Origin: Pelodera strongyloides | Taxonomy: Eukaryota; Nematoda; Chromadorea; Rhabditida; Rhabditidae | NCBI GenBank assembly: GCA_036852015.1 | Contig: JAANDG010000009.1 | Span: 1-64,000 of the forward strand | Direction: 5' to 3' | Length of the DNA stretch: 64,000 nt | Shown here: positions 11,998 to 23,900 of the stretch, piece by piece | Position numbering within the stretch: the stretch's first letter is position 1 | Layout: every line of letters begins with the position of its first letter | Made by a program: the position numbers and the translations under genes | Notes under the pieces: generated by a model | What the model was told of the DNA's origin: nothing | Database searches by the model: none | What the model saw: the letters and a program-made list of their open reading frames with translations, nothing else

Positions 11998-14900
11998 TGT
12001 GTGGGTGTGGGTGTGCGTGCGTGTGTGTGTGGGTGTGTAATAGCTGAGTTGCTCCCCCGTTTCTCTGTTGGTGAATACCCATCTTCGCCTCCTGTACAGA
12101 AGTAGCTGTGCGTCGATGTCTTCGTCCACGCCGCGGTCGTTTATCTGCCGCGGCGTTGTCGTGTCGAATGAAGATCCAAAAAGTGGTGACAATGGTGCGA
12201 GTGGTGTCACGATGGAGGGACATGGCCGCGTCGTGGACTGTCAACGCCGCCTCGCTGGTGTCACTGATCGCGAAGACTTCGGCTCCGGCGGTCGCGCTGG
12301 CAGACTCCGCCAACAACAACCGTATGTCGTGCAAGAAGCCCGAGAGTACGCACCCAGAAAGCGAACTGCCTTTCCATTTCTCTTCTTCTCTGCTACCCTC
12401 CTACTTCTCTACGCTCTATGCCCCTCCCGTCTGTCCTGTCTCCTGTCTCTGTGTTTTGTGCACTATGCATGCAAATTCATTATTTTGTAGGTGATCAGGG
12501 CTTACGGTGGGTGCTGCTAATAAATAAAAGAGGAAACAAATTGGGAAGATATAAACTAAAGTTCACAGAAAACGGAGGAACCCATTTGGCGACGGTTCAT
12601 CCGTTTTTTTCGTGGACCAACACCGAACCATTTGGTGACCACTTGGTAACCAAATGGTATGGTCCACGTGAAATTATAACAGAAACTGTGGGTTCATTTT
12701 TTGTAACCGCAGCAAACATCTAAAACGACAATTAAACGAATGAGGTGCAATTGCATGTACCTGTCACTTATTTTTCGCATGTCATTTTAAGTTTTCGATT
12801 GCAAGATTGTTCGCTATTTTTTAACATCTTTTGTGAATGTTTGTCCCTGTCTTTCTATTTTTCTATTACTGTCCTTTAATTTTATTTCCTTTATACATTA
12901 TAACACAAATTGCCCGACACAAGATTATGGTTTCTATAAAGAGCATGCAGACAATTGCATAATATAGCCTAATGCTTGAAGTAAATGATAGCCTAGGCCT
13001 AAGCCTAAGCCTAAGCCTAGGCCTGTGAGTACGCCTAACGCTTAGCTTAGGCCTATAGCTAATGGTTCTCTCCGTGATTGTGTTTTGTAATAGACGCTCC
13101 TAATCGCCTGTTTTCTTTCAGCAGAAAGCGCACCCGGCGTTGCAACACTGACAAGCCCGACCTATTCGGCCGGTATGCTCTACTTCTAATACTTTCTACT
13201 CTTTTTACTTATACTTTATTAGCTTCTACTTATAGAAACACGTCAAGAACCCGGTAAGAAACTACTGCGATATTAAAGCGAAATACCGGCTGTTTTTGAA
13301 ACGTATCGAGGACAACTGAATTCTTACGTTTTTATGCTAATTTTCTCGAGTTTAGCTCAATTTTTTATTCTAATTTATGTTCATTTGCATATGCTGCAAA
13401 AGAATGCTGGTCTACTCGATGTGTTTCAAAACGGGCCGGTATTTCGCTTTAAGCTACATTGACGAGTAGCACCGCTTAATGGTAGTGGCAGATAATATCT
13501 ACGTGTCACACATACATGATACATGGTATCCAGTCTGTCAAAAACCCTCTTACCAAAAGTGTAATATGGGTCTGTAACTTGCTGATAACCTACAAGAAAA
13601 CAGTTTTTCGCTATCGGTCTTTTATTTCTTACTATCTTCTTCTTTCTAAGTAGTCTTCGATGATTCGCCGCCAACATCGTCGTTTGATAACACAGGTTTG
13701 AGTAGAAAAAGTGTAAACCCGTTAGTTTCCCTTCCTCTATGTTGTGTGTCATTGTTGTGAATTGGTTGGGCGAGAATGTTGCCGCGCACTAAAGTGAGCG
13801 CGAGTATTGCGCGGGCCCGCGGCGTTAGTCGGAAGACTGTGCGAAGGCGCGAGTAAGAGGGAAAGAGGACGTCACGCAGGAGCAGAAACTTCTCGCTCGA
13901 ATCTTTCCGTTGTTGGGTGAACACGGCCAGCGCTGAAGCCATATTCACCTTCGGGCACGTCGATGCGAAACTGATTGGTCAATATGGCCTCCGGAAGTAT
14001 TTGTAAGCTGATGGACAAATGCTGCACAAGGAGCTCGCAAACTACCATTGCACATGCTCCATGCTAATCAAGCTCTGTTGTATATCCATAATGAGTAATA
14101 ATGTTGTGTCCAATTTTAACTTTTACAAGAAAAGTATGAGAAATCAGGTAGATATAGGAGACCGATTCTATTTCAACCGGCATTTACGAAACGAAAAGTA
14201 GGTGCGAATAGATTTTGAAAAGTTCTACAATAGCTCAGCATACGTTTCGATCATTTGTATGCTAATGAGCTAATTAACCTAATTACCCAATTAGCATAAA
14301 TACAGGGTCAAGTGGTGGTTTCGCTCGAGACTTGATCTAGCTCCATAGCGTTTGGCCTACTCTCCCTTTAATACTTGAACGAGACTACCACTACTCTCCC
14401 TTTAAATGTAATCCTGTTTCCCTAGTATGCTAATTACCCAATTAGTATAAATACAGGATCAATTACAGAAAACCCAATTAACATGATTACAAGAGCAATT
14501 GCAGGTGGTGGTTTCGGTCGTCTTCGTGAGTTCACCGACGAGGAGTCCAACATGTGTCTGCTTCTCAATAGAGTGGTTGATATGGAGAACCCGGAAAGAC
14601 ATACCGTATACCTGTGCATCAGCCTATTTGTGGCATTTTTATGCAATAAAAAGGTGAGCTATAACCCTTGGCGTGGTCATTTCAAAGCAGTATGGCACGT
14701 GGTTTTGAAAGGAATGGGGACAGGCACGAAATGACACACATAGGTAGTACAAATGGGAATGTGCTTCACAAAACATGTGCCGTACTGCTTTAAGGGTATT
14801 CCTTCTAGAAATTTAAGCAGTCGACATTTTTTATTTTATTTAGATAAAGGTGATAGGCAAATGAATAACTTACTATAAAAAATAATATAACCGTGTAATT

Positions 14901-17900
14901 TGTTCTTTTAGTTCTCTTCCTTTTGTTTTACTTGTAATTTTGGTCCATCTTGGTTACTTTGTTTTATGTTTTGTTTCGTAACCGGTTCCACAGGTCTTTA
15001 GTCTGAATGTTTCCTGAAGCGTTGAGTGGGATAAGGAGTACTAAATATAAAGACATTACGAAAGACCATGCCGGTGACTGTAAGTGTAAAGTGTGTGACA
15101 CGTGGTTGTGAGTGAAAAGTACGCTCGTACGCTAGACAGTGAATATCGAAGTACAGTAGGTATTTCTGGCACCTAATGGAGCACAATTTGAATATTTTTT
15201 TATAATACATGAGAGTGCAGATGTCCAGCATACGTGCATACGTTTCAAAAGCACGTGCCGTACACCGATTAGGACAATTCTTCTTGAAAATTCGTTTTCT
15301 TCATCGGCCTGACACTTAAACCCAGGGTTTAAATATATGTGGAACTGGTCACTATTAATTCTAACGCACATACATTCACTCGCATTATGCTAAACACAGT
15401 GTTACTAATCAATTGGTTTATAGTGGTTGTGTTAGTGGGGATTTTTTTTGTTGTATGGGGATATTTATGTTGGGTTATTATTTTTATGTGTTCTTTTTAT
15501 TTTCTACGTGTTTTTGTAAAGGAAGATGAGGAGGACGTCTCGGTATGTTGCATCAAAAAAATCAATAATTGCATCAGCATCTTGACGAAAATCGATATTG
15601 CATCCGCATCTTGCTGAAAATCGATAATTGCATCGTGTTGAAAATCGATAATTGCGTCTTGCCAAAAATCGATAATTGCATCGTTCCGAAAGTCGAAAAT
15701 CGATAATTGCATCTTGCTAATTGCATTGTGGAAAAAAGTCGATAATTGCATCGTGCCGAAAGTCGAAAATCGATAATTGCATCTTGCTAATTGCATTGTG
15801 GAAAAAAGTCGATAATTGCATCGTGCCGAAAGTCGAAAATCGATAATTGCATCTTGCTAATTGCATTGTGGAAAAAAGTCGATAATTGCGTCCTGTCAAT
15901 AATTGCATCGTGCCGAAAATCAATAAGTGCATTCGGAAATTGCATCGTGAAAAAAAAACAATAATTATATCTTGATCACCACTTTTTTTCGTTCTACTAA
16001 ATTTTCTATCATTTCCTTGGATGAAACTCTATAAGAGACCCACATTTTGAATGAATTTCAACGCATGCACTTGTCTTTTGTGCCATTTGTAATTTTATGT
16101 ATACGGTGTGTACGAACGAACACCTGTTGGCCCATGTTTTTCTTTTGGAATGTTAATTCGCATCGCATGACATAGGAAATGGGTGAACCCACTTGGTGAC
16201 GGTTCGCTGTTTTCTTTTCGTGAGGTGCCCATTTGGTGACCAACTCGTGACCAAGTTTCATCGAAATGGTCACCAAATGGTCACTAACCAGTCACGAACC
16301 AGTCACCAGATGGTTTTTTTTTCGGTAAAACCATTTGGTGATGGGCCAACGACGGTTTTTCTGTGGTTTAATTATTTCGCGTTCCTGTGGCGCCTATCAT
16401 TTTGAGGCATTTTATTGACTGGACATATTGAGCTGTCGATCGAATGATTGTATTGTATATGCACCGGCGCATGCGAATATATTTACTACTTTTTCATTGG
16501 AATGCATTGAAAGCGATAATATCCCACATGTTGTATTCACCAACTTGGGTTGAGAGTGGGTTAGAACTTAGAACTCAGAGCAGCCAATTTTGGAAACTAA
16601 CGTTGGATAACTACTTTTTCATACTTTGTATGCAAATGAGGATTATTAGGATAAAAAAATCAGCACCAATTCGAGCACACTTACAATTAGTGTTCGGACA
16701 TAGCTTTAGTAAAATACGTTTCAAAAAGCGGCCGTTCTACTGCCGTTTGTGCTAGTAAGAAATAAGAGAGCTTGAATTTAGCTCGATTTTTTATTCTAAT
16801 ACTCATTTGCATATGTCTAGTTATTCAGTATACGTTGCAAATACAGGTTGTTATACCGCTTTAATTCTAGCTTAGGCTTATACTTAGGCTTCCTAAGCCA
16901 CTCTCCCAGTTGGTGAATACGATCTGTTATCAATGCAGTTGAATGTGCAAATGCGATACAGTGCTGAGGAATGGGACATATTTATTGAAACCCGTTTTAC
17001 AACAATTATTAATCGATTTATTGATTTTTGCAATTTTCGTGTGAAACAAAAAATTCCAGGCTTCTCCGACAGATGAAAAGCAAAATGCGAAAAAGCAATC
17101 GTTACTATTTCGTCACTTCAACACATTGCTTGGTTATTCGAACACGGAGAAGTGCTTCACTCTGCCGCCTTCAAGATTACGGTAGTTAGGTTGCTGATTA
17201 GAAGAAAGATAATTATATTGTTGGTTAGAAGATAGGCAATTAAGTTGTTGATTAGAAGAACTATGATTAGATTGCTAAAGGACTTGAATATGAGTTATCG
17301 ATGGTTCTTTGCTTCCACCTTAAAAAGAAGAATTTATCTTTATAAACAGGGATGTAGTCTGAGCTGTTTTTAAAAAGTAGTACAGTGACGACATCAACAT
17401 ACTAGTCTGGATTCCTGAACAACAATAAAATATTATTTTAGAAAATCGGCCGTGTGCAACGCGTTCCTTAGCGGTCTGCCGGAGATTCTGGACTCGAATT
17501 TGATCATTGGAAATCAGGTATTATGCACACCTCTTTCTCTCACCTGTCTGAAACTTGGAGGGTGCGCCGTTTACGCGTAATCTTAGCGCCCACGGTCGCA
17601 TCCGCGCGCGCCGCTGATTTCTGCGTTAATTTCGTAGTTTAGTTCTAGCAATTAGAATATGATGCCGCACTTGACAATTGATAAGTTCCAGGCCATAGAA
17701 ACCGAGTTAGGTTAAGATTACCTTCGAAATCTAAAACGTGGATTTTTCAGTTGCTGCCTACCGTAGTTCAGCTCCTTGCTCATCTGCCGTCTCCACAGAA
17801 ACTGGCCTCCGATCAGCATGCACCTTCTTTCTCACTTACACTACTTCCGCAACACTCAAGGTTTCTTTTAATAAATAAATCTTTTGCGCTACCAAAGCGT

Positions 17901-20900
17901 GCACCTTTATTCAAGGGGGGGGGGGGTTAATTCAAAGTTTGCTTATGACTATCCCGCAGAGGAGGCGTCCTGAGCAGTATTTATGTATAGTAGTGGAAAT
18001 ATCGTTCTGTAACTTGTCTTATGTCTAGTTTCTTCTCTCTATATCTATATTTAAAGGGTCGCAGTCACTTCAAATTCGCCGCCTTTTTACTTCAATTATC
18101 CATAAACATGAAAAAGCACCTAGAAAAATAACATTCCGGTGTTAATTTACTGAAAAATTAACCCAGGGAAAGAAATCCCCTCGGTTGCGTTCTAATTACG
18201 TACAGTATGACAACGACAACTGAGACAATAGAGCAGACACTTTCCTTCTTCTCCGGTTTTTCTTTGTTTTGTCATCATTGGCAACCGGCCAAGTCCCGTT
18301 GCGATTTAGAAAACACCCCATTTTGTCAAAAATCAGAACTCAATGCAAGGGATTTCTTTCCCTGTGATAAATGTTCCGTAAATCGGTATTGGAAAGGTAT
18401 TTTTCTAAGTATCTTTTTATATTTATTGATAAGTGAAGTAAAAATGCGAAATTGAAGTGACTGCGATCCTTTAAGGGCATAGATTCCTAGATCGTGTCTA
18501 GTCTACCGTAGTCTCACCCCGCAAAATCTGAGGTTTACTCTTCGGAGTGATGTGTGTATTGATTTCCATGAACTTATTTGAAAAAAGAGAAATGACCGAA
18601 ATGGAAATGTAGAGCAATCACTAAATGAAGTGAAAATATTCCAGGCATTTGTGGTTGAACACGTTGACGTTGATCCTTTACAAGTATCGATTCGACACGG
18701 TGCCAATCAGTGATGGTGTCGTCAAACTAATCAATATCGTGCTGAGGACATTGGAGGCGCAGGTGAGAGTGTTTGTCACTAGTCTACCTAAAAAAATTAA
18801 CCCTGGTTAACCAAATCTATGCTACGGGTCTTAGGCTTATGGTTAGGCGCGTCAGTCAAAGAAATTATAACTAAAATTAGACAATAAAAGCTGATAATAT
18901 ATGGCTAGAGCAATTGCTATAGAAACAACACAGAAATAGTTTACTTGAGACCAGCCGTGGATCAGTAATTATCCTAATTACCCCCCTAATTATCAGGCTC
19001 ACTTGTGCGCGGAGGAGGGCGACAGTGCCGAACAGTGCGCCGGTTGGGGCGATATCTCAAGCGAGGAAGAGAGCGGGCCGGAACAGGAGAGCGCAGACAC
19101 CGTGGTGCGACTCCCCTCAACAATGGCACGGCCTGAGAGTCTGACTGTCACTTGCATTGCGGTACCCCTTTTGACACCACCCTTTTCTGTCCTGTGCATG
19201 CTTTTATAAAAAAAAAACTATTTAAAGCGGTATGAGGTTCTTGATACGTAGGCTGGTAGGCTGGACTCTGCATTCCCGTGTAGTGTAAGCAATAACCGCG
19301 CGATAGCGCGCGTTTTTTAAGTCTAATTATAGGAATTTGCATGCAATATATGGGCAGACAGTTTTTCAACATACGTTTCAAAAACCGATCGTCATTCCGC
19401 TTTAAGACACAAAAAAGGGCATTGATCTTTACAGTTATAATTATATTTCAACATTTCCCTTGTTTACTTCTCTTCCCTGTCTTTCCCCATAATTTTTTCT
19501 CATTTATTCTTTTCTTTTTCTTTTTCTTTTTCTATTTTTTTTTTGTATTTCCGTGTGCCATTATTTCTCGTCGTAGTGCAGTGTTACTACTTAGTATGAT
19601 ATCACCACTTTATACTTCTACGCACGAGTTATTGGTTTGAGGTCTTTCCTTGTTGTGTGCGTGAATGTTACTTACAAACTAATTGTAAGTTACTTACGCG
19701 GATTTCCACATACATAGACATAACAGCCGATATTGTTATGCATTACTTTTAAAGGTTATTTTTAAGCAACAGGACGTGGCCTAAGCTAGATACTAGGAAT
19801 AAGTTATCATAAATAATTTTGACTTTAATTTCTTATTTAGGAGCAAGCCGAGCCTCTGGGTGAGGTGGTGTTTGAGAGAGTGACTGTGCAAGACCGTCCA
19901 TTTGTTGTGCAACCGAAAATATTGGAGCCGAAGCCGTCGACAAGCCGGAGGAAAAAGGTAATTATTAATTGATAAAAAATAAAAATCAATGAATAAAATA
20001 ACATTAATTCAGCTAATCGGTTTTCAATGATCGGTACGTTGTACTAGAAAGTAGATCGTGCAAACGCTAATCTTTACCTTGCACTTCGCGTCATGTATAT
20101 ATATTGGTATACACTTTCACGCGTACGCATTCACGCTTGCCCTCTTTAACGCAAGAATTTAGTGACCGCACAACTCGGCGCGCATGTGGCACACTTACCG
20201 CGCCCAAACGGCACGCTATGGGTGTGCCAACAGTAATCCTACATTTTCGCCCAGCTTTTTTCGCGTGATTTTAGCAGCGAAGGCATTTTCCCCAACCTAC
20301 TACTAATCTTAAATTCCTTAATTCTAAAGAGTACTTCATTCCGTGACACCATGTTACGTGTTCCCGATCTGCCGGTGGTAGGTTTTGAGTGAATATAATT
20401 AAAAAAATGAAACGTAGTATTTATTTGACTTTTTGTGCATAAGTTTTTGCCACATATTTTCTTTGTACGTTTAGTTAACAATCTGGCGGCATGATACGCG
20501 TGTTGGCTTTAGTATGTGTTTTTGTTCAGCAAAAGTGTAACGGATCATGGGTGTCGAACCTTGGTTGTGTGCGTTGGAGACGAGGCTCTTAGCCACTGCA
20601 CTAACATTATATCATTAAAGAAATCGTCGGATCGCTTTCCACAGAAGACTGATCTCAAATCTCGGAAACCCAAAGGACCTCCGCAGCCAGTGTTGAATCG
20701 ATGCCTGTTTTGTAATACACCGAAGGAGAGCTTTGATGAGGTTAATGGTTTTATTTTTAATATTTTACATGAAAGCGCTAGGTTATAAATCCGTGCATTT
20801 TCTCTTCACGTAGCCTTGCCGCCGCCCTATTTTTTTGACTTCACTTCCACTTTTTTTTTACTTTAAATTCGTCATTTGTAGTTGATTTTCATTAAATATA

Positions 20901-23900
20901 GAAAGGTGTGAAGGAAAATATGGTACCAATATGAAATTAAAGAGAAACGAACTCAGGGAGATAATTCCCTGAGAATGGGAGTGACTGGATAACAATATAT
21001 GTGCATGAAAACAATTGCCCGGATTGCAGCCGAGATTGAATACCCTGCAGTGACAGCATATCACAATTGTGTAACACTGCAGGGTAGTTATTATATTAAA
21101 ATGAGACTTTGCACGGACAATTGCGTATCTACTGCAGTCGAGTAACTCCCAGTCTCAGTGAATTCTCTCCCGAGTTTGTTTTTCTGGAAATTGGCCTTGG
21201 TATCGAATGTTTTCCCATAACTTCCCATATTTAATGAAAATGAAATAAAAATTGCGAAAATATCGTGACTGCGTTCCTAATATAGGAAGTTATGAAAACA
21301 CTCGATACCAATACCAATGTATAGAAAAACAAACTCGGGGAGAGAATTCACTCAGAATGGGAGTTGCTCGACTACAGTAGATACGCAATTGTGCGTGCAA
21401 AGTCCCATTATAACATAACCTAATAAATATCCTGCAGTGTTAGACAATTGTGATATGCTGTCACTGCAGGGAATTCACTCTCGGCTGCAATCCGGGCAAT
21501 TGCTTTCATACACATATATTGTTATCCAGTCACTCCCATTCTCAGTGAATTATCTCCCTGATTTCGTTTCTCTTTAACTTCATACTGGTACCATATTTTC
21601 CTTATTTTCCTTCACACCTTCCTAGTTTTAATTAAAATCAAATAAAAATGATGAATTTACCGTGACTGCGTTCCTTTAAAGCGATATAACATCCGGTTTT
21701 AGAAACGTGTGTTGGACAACTCCATGGCTGTGTATTTCTGCAAATGAGTATGAATAGGATAAAGAACTGACCCAAATTCGACCTCACTTAGCGTATATAC
21801 ATAGAAATGCAGCTGACCAACATACGTTTCAAAAACCGGCTGCTATATCGCTTTAACTCTTTTCCCCCCTACTTTCTACAGCGTGGAATACTAATATGTG
21901 TCTACTTTCAGGAAACGATATCTCTGTCCGTCATCGCTCTCTCCACTTTTCTACACAGGGAACCAGCCATGGCTGCCCCACTACTCTTCAGAATCCTACA
22001 TTCGGTGACAAAGTACGGAAATATTTATTTTTACTTCTGACTTATGTACTTTGCAATCGAGATACAAACTTACAGACTATGAATTTTTGACTGCATAACA
22101 GTCGATACTCTGCGCGCGGCTACATATATTTTTTTTGCCTCTGAAAGAGATAGAAGCTTGTTGTAAAGACACAATCAAAAATGACATTTCCATTACTTTT
22201 TGTTTTGTTTTATCCAGCAAAATCTTCCTTATTGATGGCCGTCTTTTTGTAGACTGATCGACCAGCCTCTCTACCCTTGGCATTGCACAGACATGTTTGT
22301 GCCGGCTAATTGCAGATCTGTAGCCAAACAGATGCTACGCGTTGTGTTGCATCAGGTAAGATTAGTTTCTCTATTTTCTGGAAGTTGCATAGTTTAATTG
22401 TAGATGTTTTAGTTCTAGCGGAAAATACTTTCCATAATAACACTGATAACGCTGTCCGCGGCGGAAAAGGGTTTGCGGTGAAATTGTGGGGCATTTAGGC
22501 GCGTGCGCCATGTGCGCACACAAAAATTCGTTTGCGCACCGCTCACGTTCACCGCGCGCATGCTAATTCGCCGCAGCCCAAGATGTGGCGGCGTAATGTT
22601 TTGTCGATCCAGTGAAGTTCCGCTACCGGAGTTAGCGACTTTTCCTTCCTAAAACTGATCAAAGAATTTCAGCTCTCTTCGTCTGGCATTGCCCTTCAGT
22701 TGTTTGACAGTCCGCTGCCTCGCAATGACTCTTTCTGGCACATAATATCGATTAGTCTGCCGGATTTCAACGATTTAAGTCCAGTCTACTTTATCCAACT
22801 ATTGCTCGAGGTAGGTATGGGAATTTCTTGGGCGTGGACTTATTGTTAAGCCTAAGTTTGGGGTTTGTGCAGCATAAACTAAATAATGATGAGTAACCGG
22901 AAGAGGTCCAGGCAAAAGTTCAGGAGCAAAGACATGTTTTTTAAATTCTGCTGTGGTTTGACAGGGAACCGAGTATGAATCTAAGTCATACACCGTAACA
23001 TGTATAATGTATATACCGTATAGGTACGGTACTTTACATACCCACATATTCAGTAATTTATGTTTCCCTGTAGGACATGGCTGAATGGTGGCCTGCAAAC
23101 CTGACTACAATTCTCCGAAATCTCTCGGTCTACATTACGGAAGTGGCTTATGATTCGTACATAGCACACTGGAGTTCAGTATGCGGACATTTGGAGATAT
23201 TCTTCAGGAAATATCATACGGTGGTGGGTTTCCGTGTTTGTAAGCAGATAACGGAATTATTTATAATTTGGCTAGGTCATTGAAATTGAAGATTATCCCG
23301 TATTTTTGTCGTATAAAAGATAGGACGGCTTAAAGCAAGAGCACGACCGGTTTTTGAAACTTATGATGGACAACTGCATTCCTATGTTATATGTATTTGG
23401 GCTAATGAGCTCGAATTGAGCACGATTTTTTTATTCTAATCATTGTTGTAGCGGCACACCAGATGTAGATGAAGAGTTTATTCAGCGGGGGCTGTGACAT
23501 CTTATCAGCAATATCATCGTCTTATATAGCTAGTCTCATATGCTAATAGTTACGTTATTGAGGTAACACAGACAATACTGATATGCTAAATGTCTATCGA
23601 AATCTATAGGAAGTGTGACCTAACATAATACGTTTTAGCTCACTTCCTAACATCTCCCTCATTATATTTAAACAAGTTTATATTTCTTCTGTAGAGGATC
23701 CATGTCCAGTCTTCTCGGCGGCGCACGGTCCCTTCTCGGTCGTTGTCCAGCGGCAGCGAGCACAGGCGATCATCTTCCTTCACGTGTCGATGATCTTCCA
23801 CCAGAGTCGTCAACTTCCGTGCCCACAGACTCCTCCTCCTCTTCAGAAAATTGAACTGCTCGCGGACGCTCACTCGTGTCCTCCTGATCAGCAGTCTTCT

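Larger units (their letters stand above)
14654..17059 (+). other. UNC79 intron
   Basis: A 2.4-kb phase-0 intron with two subfamily C MITEs, the 70-bp satellite, an ACCAAATGG repeat, and near 16640-16865 a degraded palindrome with MITE-like ends. No exon seen. Confidence 0.75.

Noticed and set aside
11909..12334. 141-codon minus-strand ORF
   Set aside because: Half of it is Thr-His repeat from the GT microsatellite; the rest is antisense to a GC-rich patch. No domain.
15497..15932. Repeat ORFs (DAIIDF / MQLSIFD)
   Set aside because: Translation of the CGATAATTGCATC satellite.
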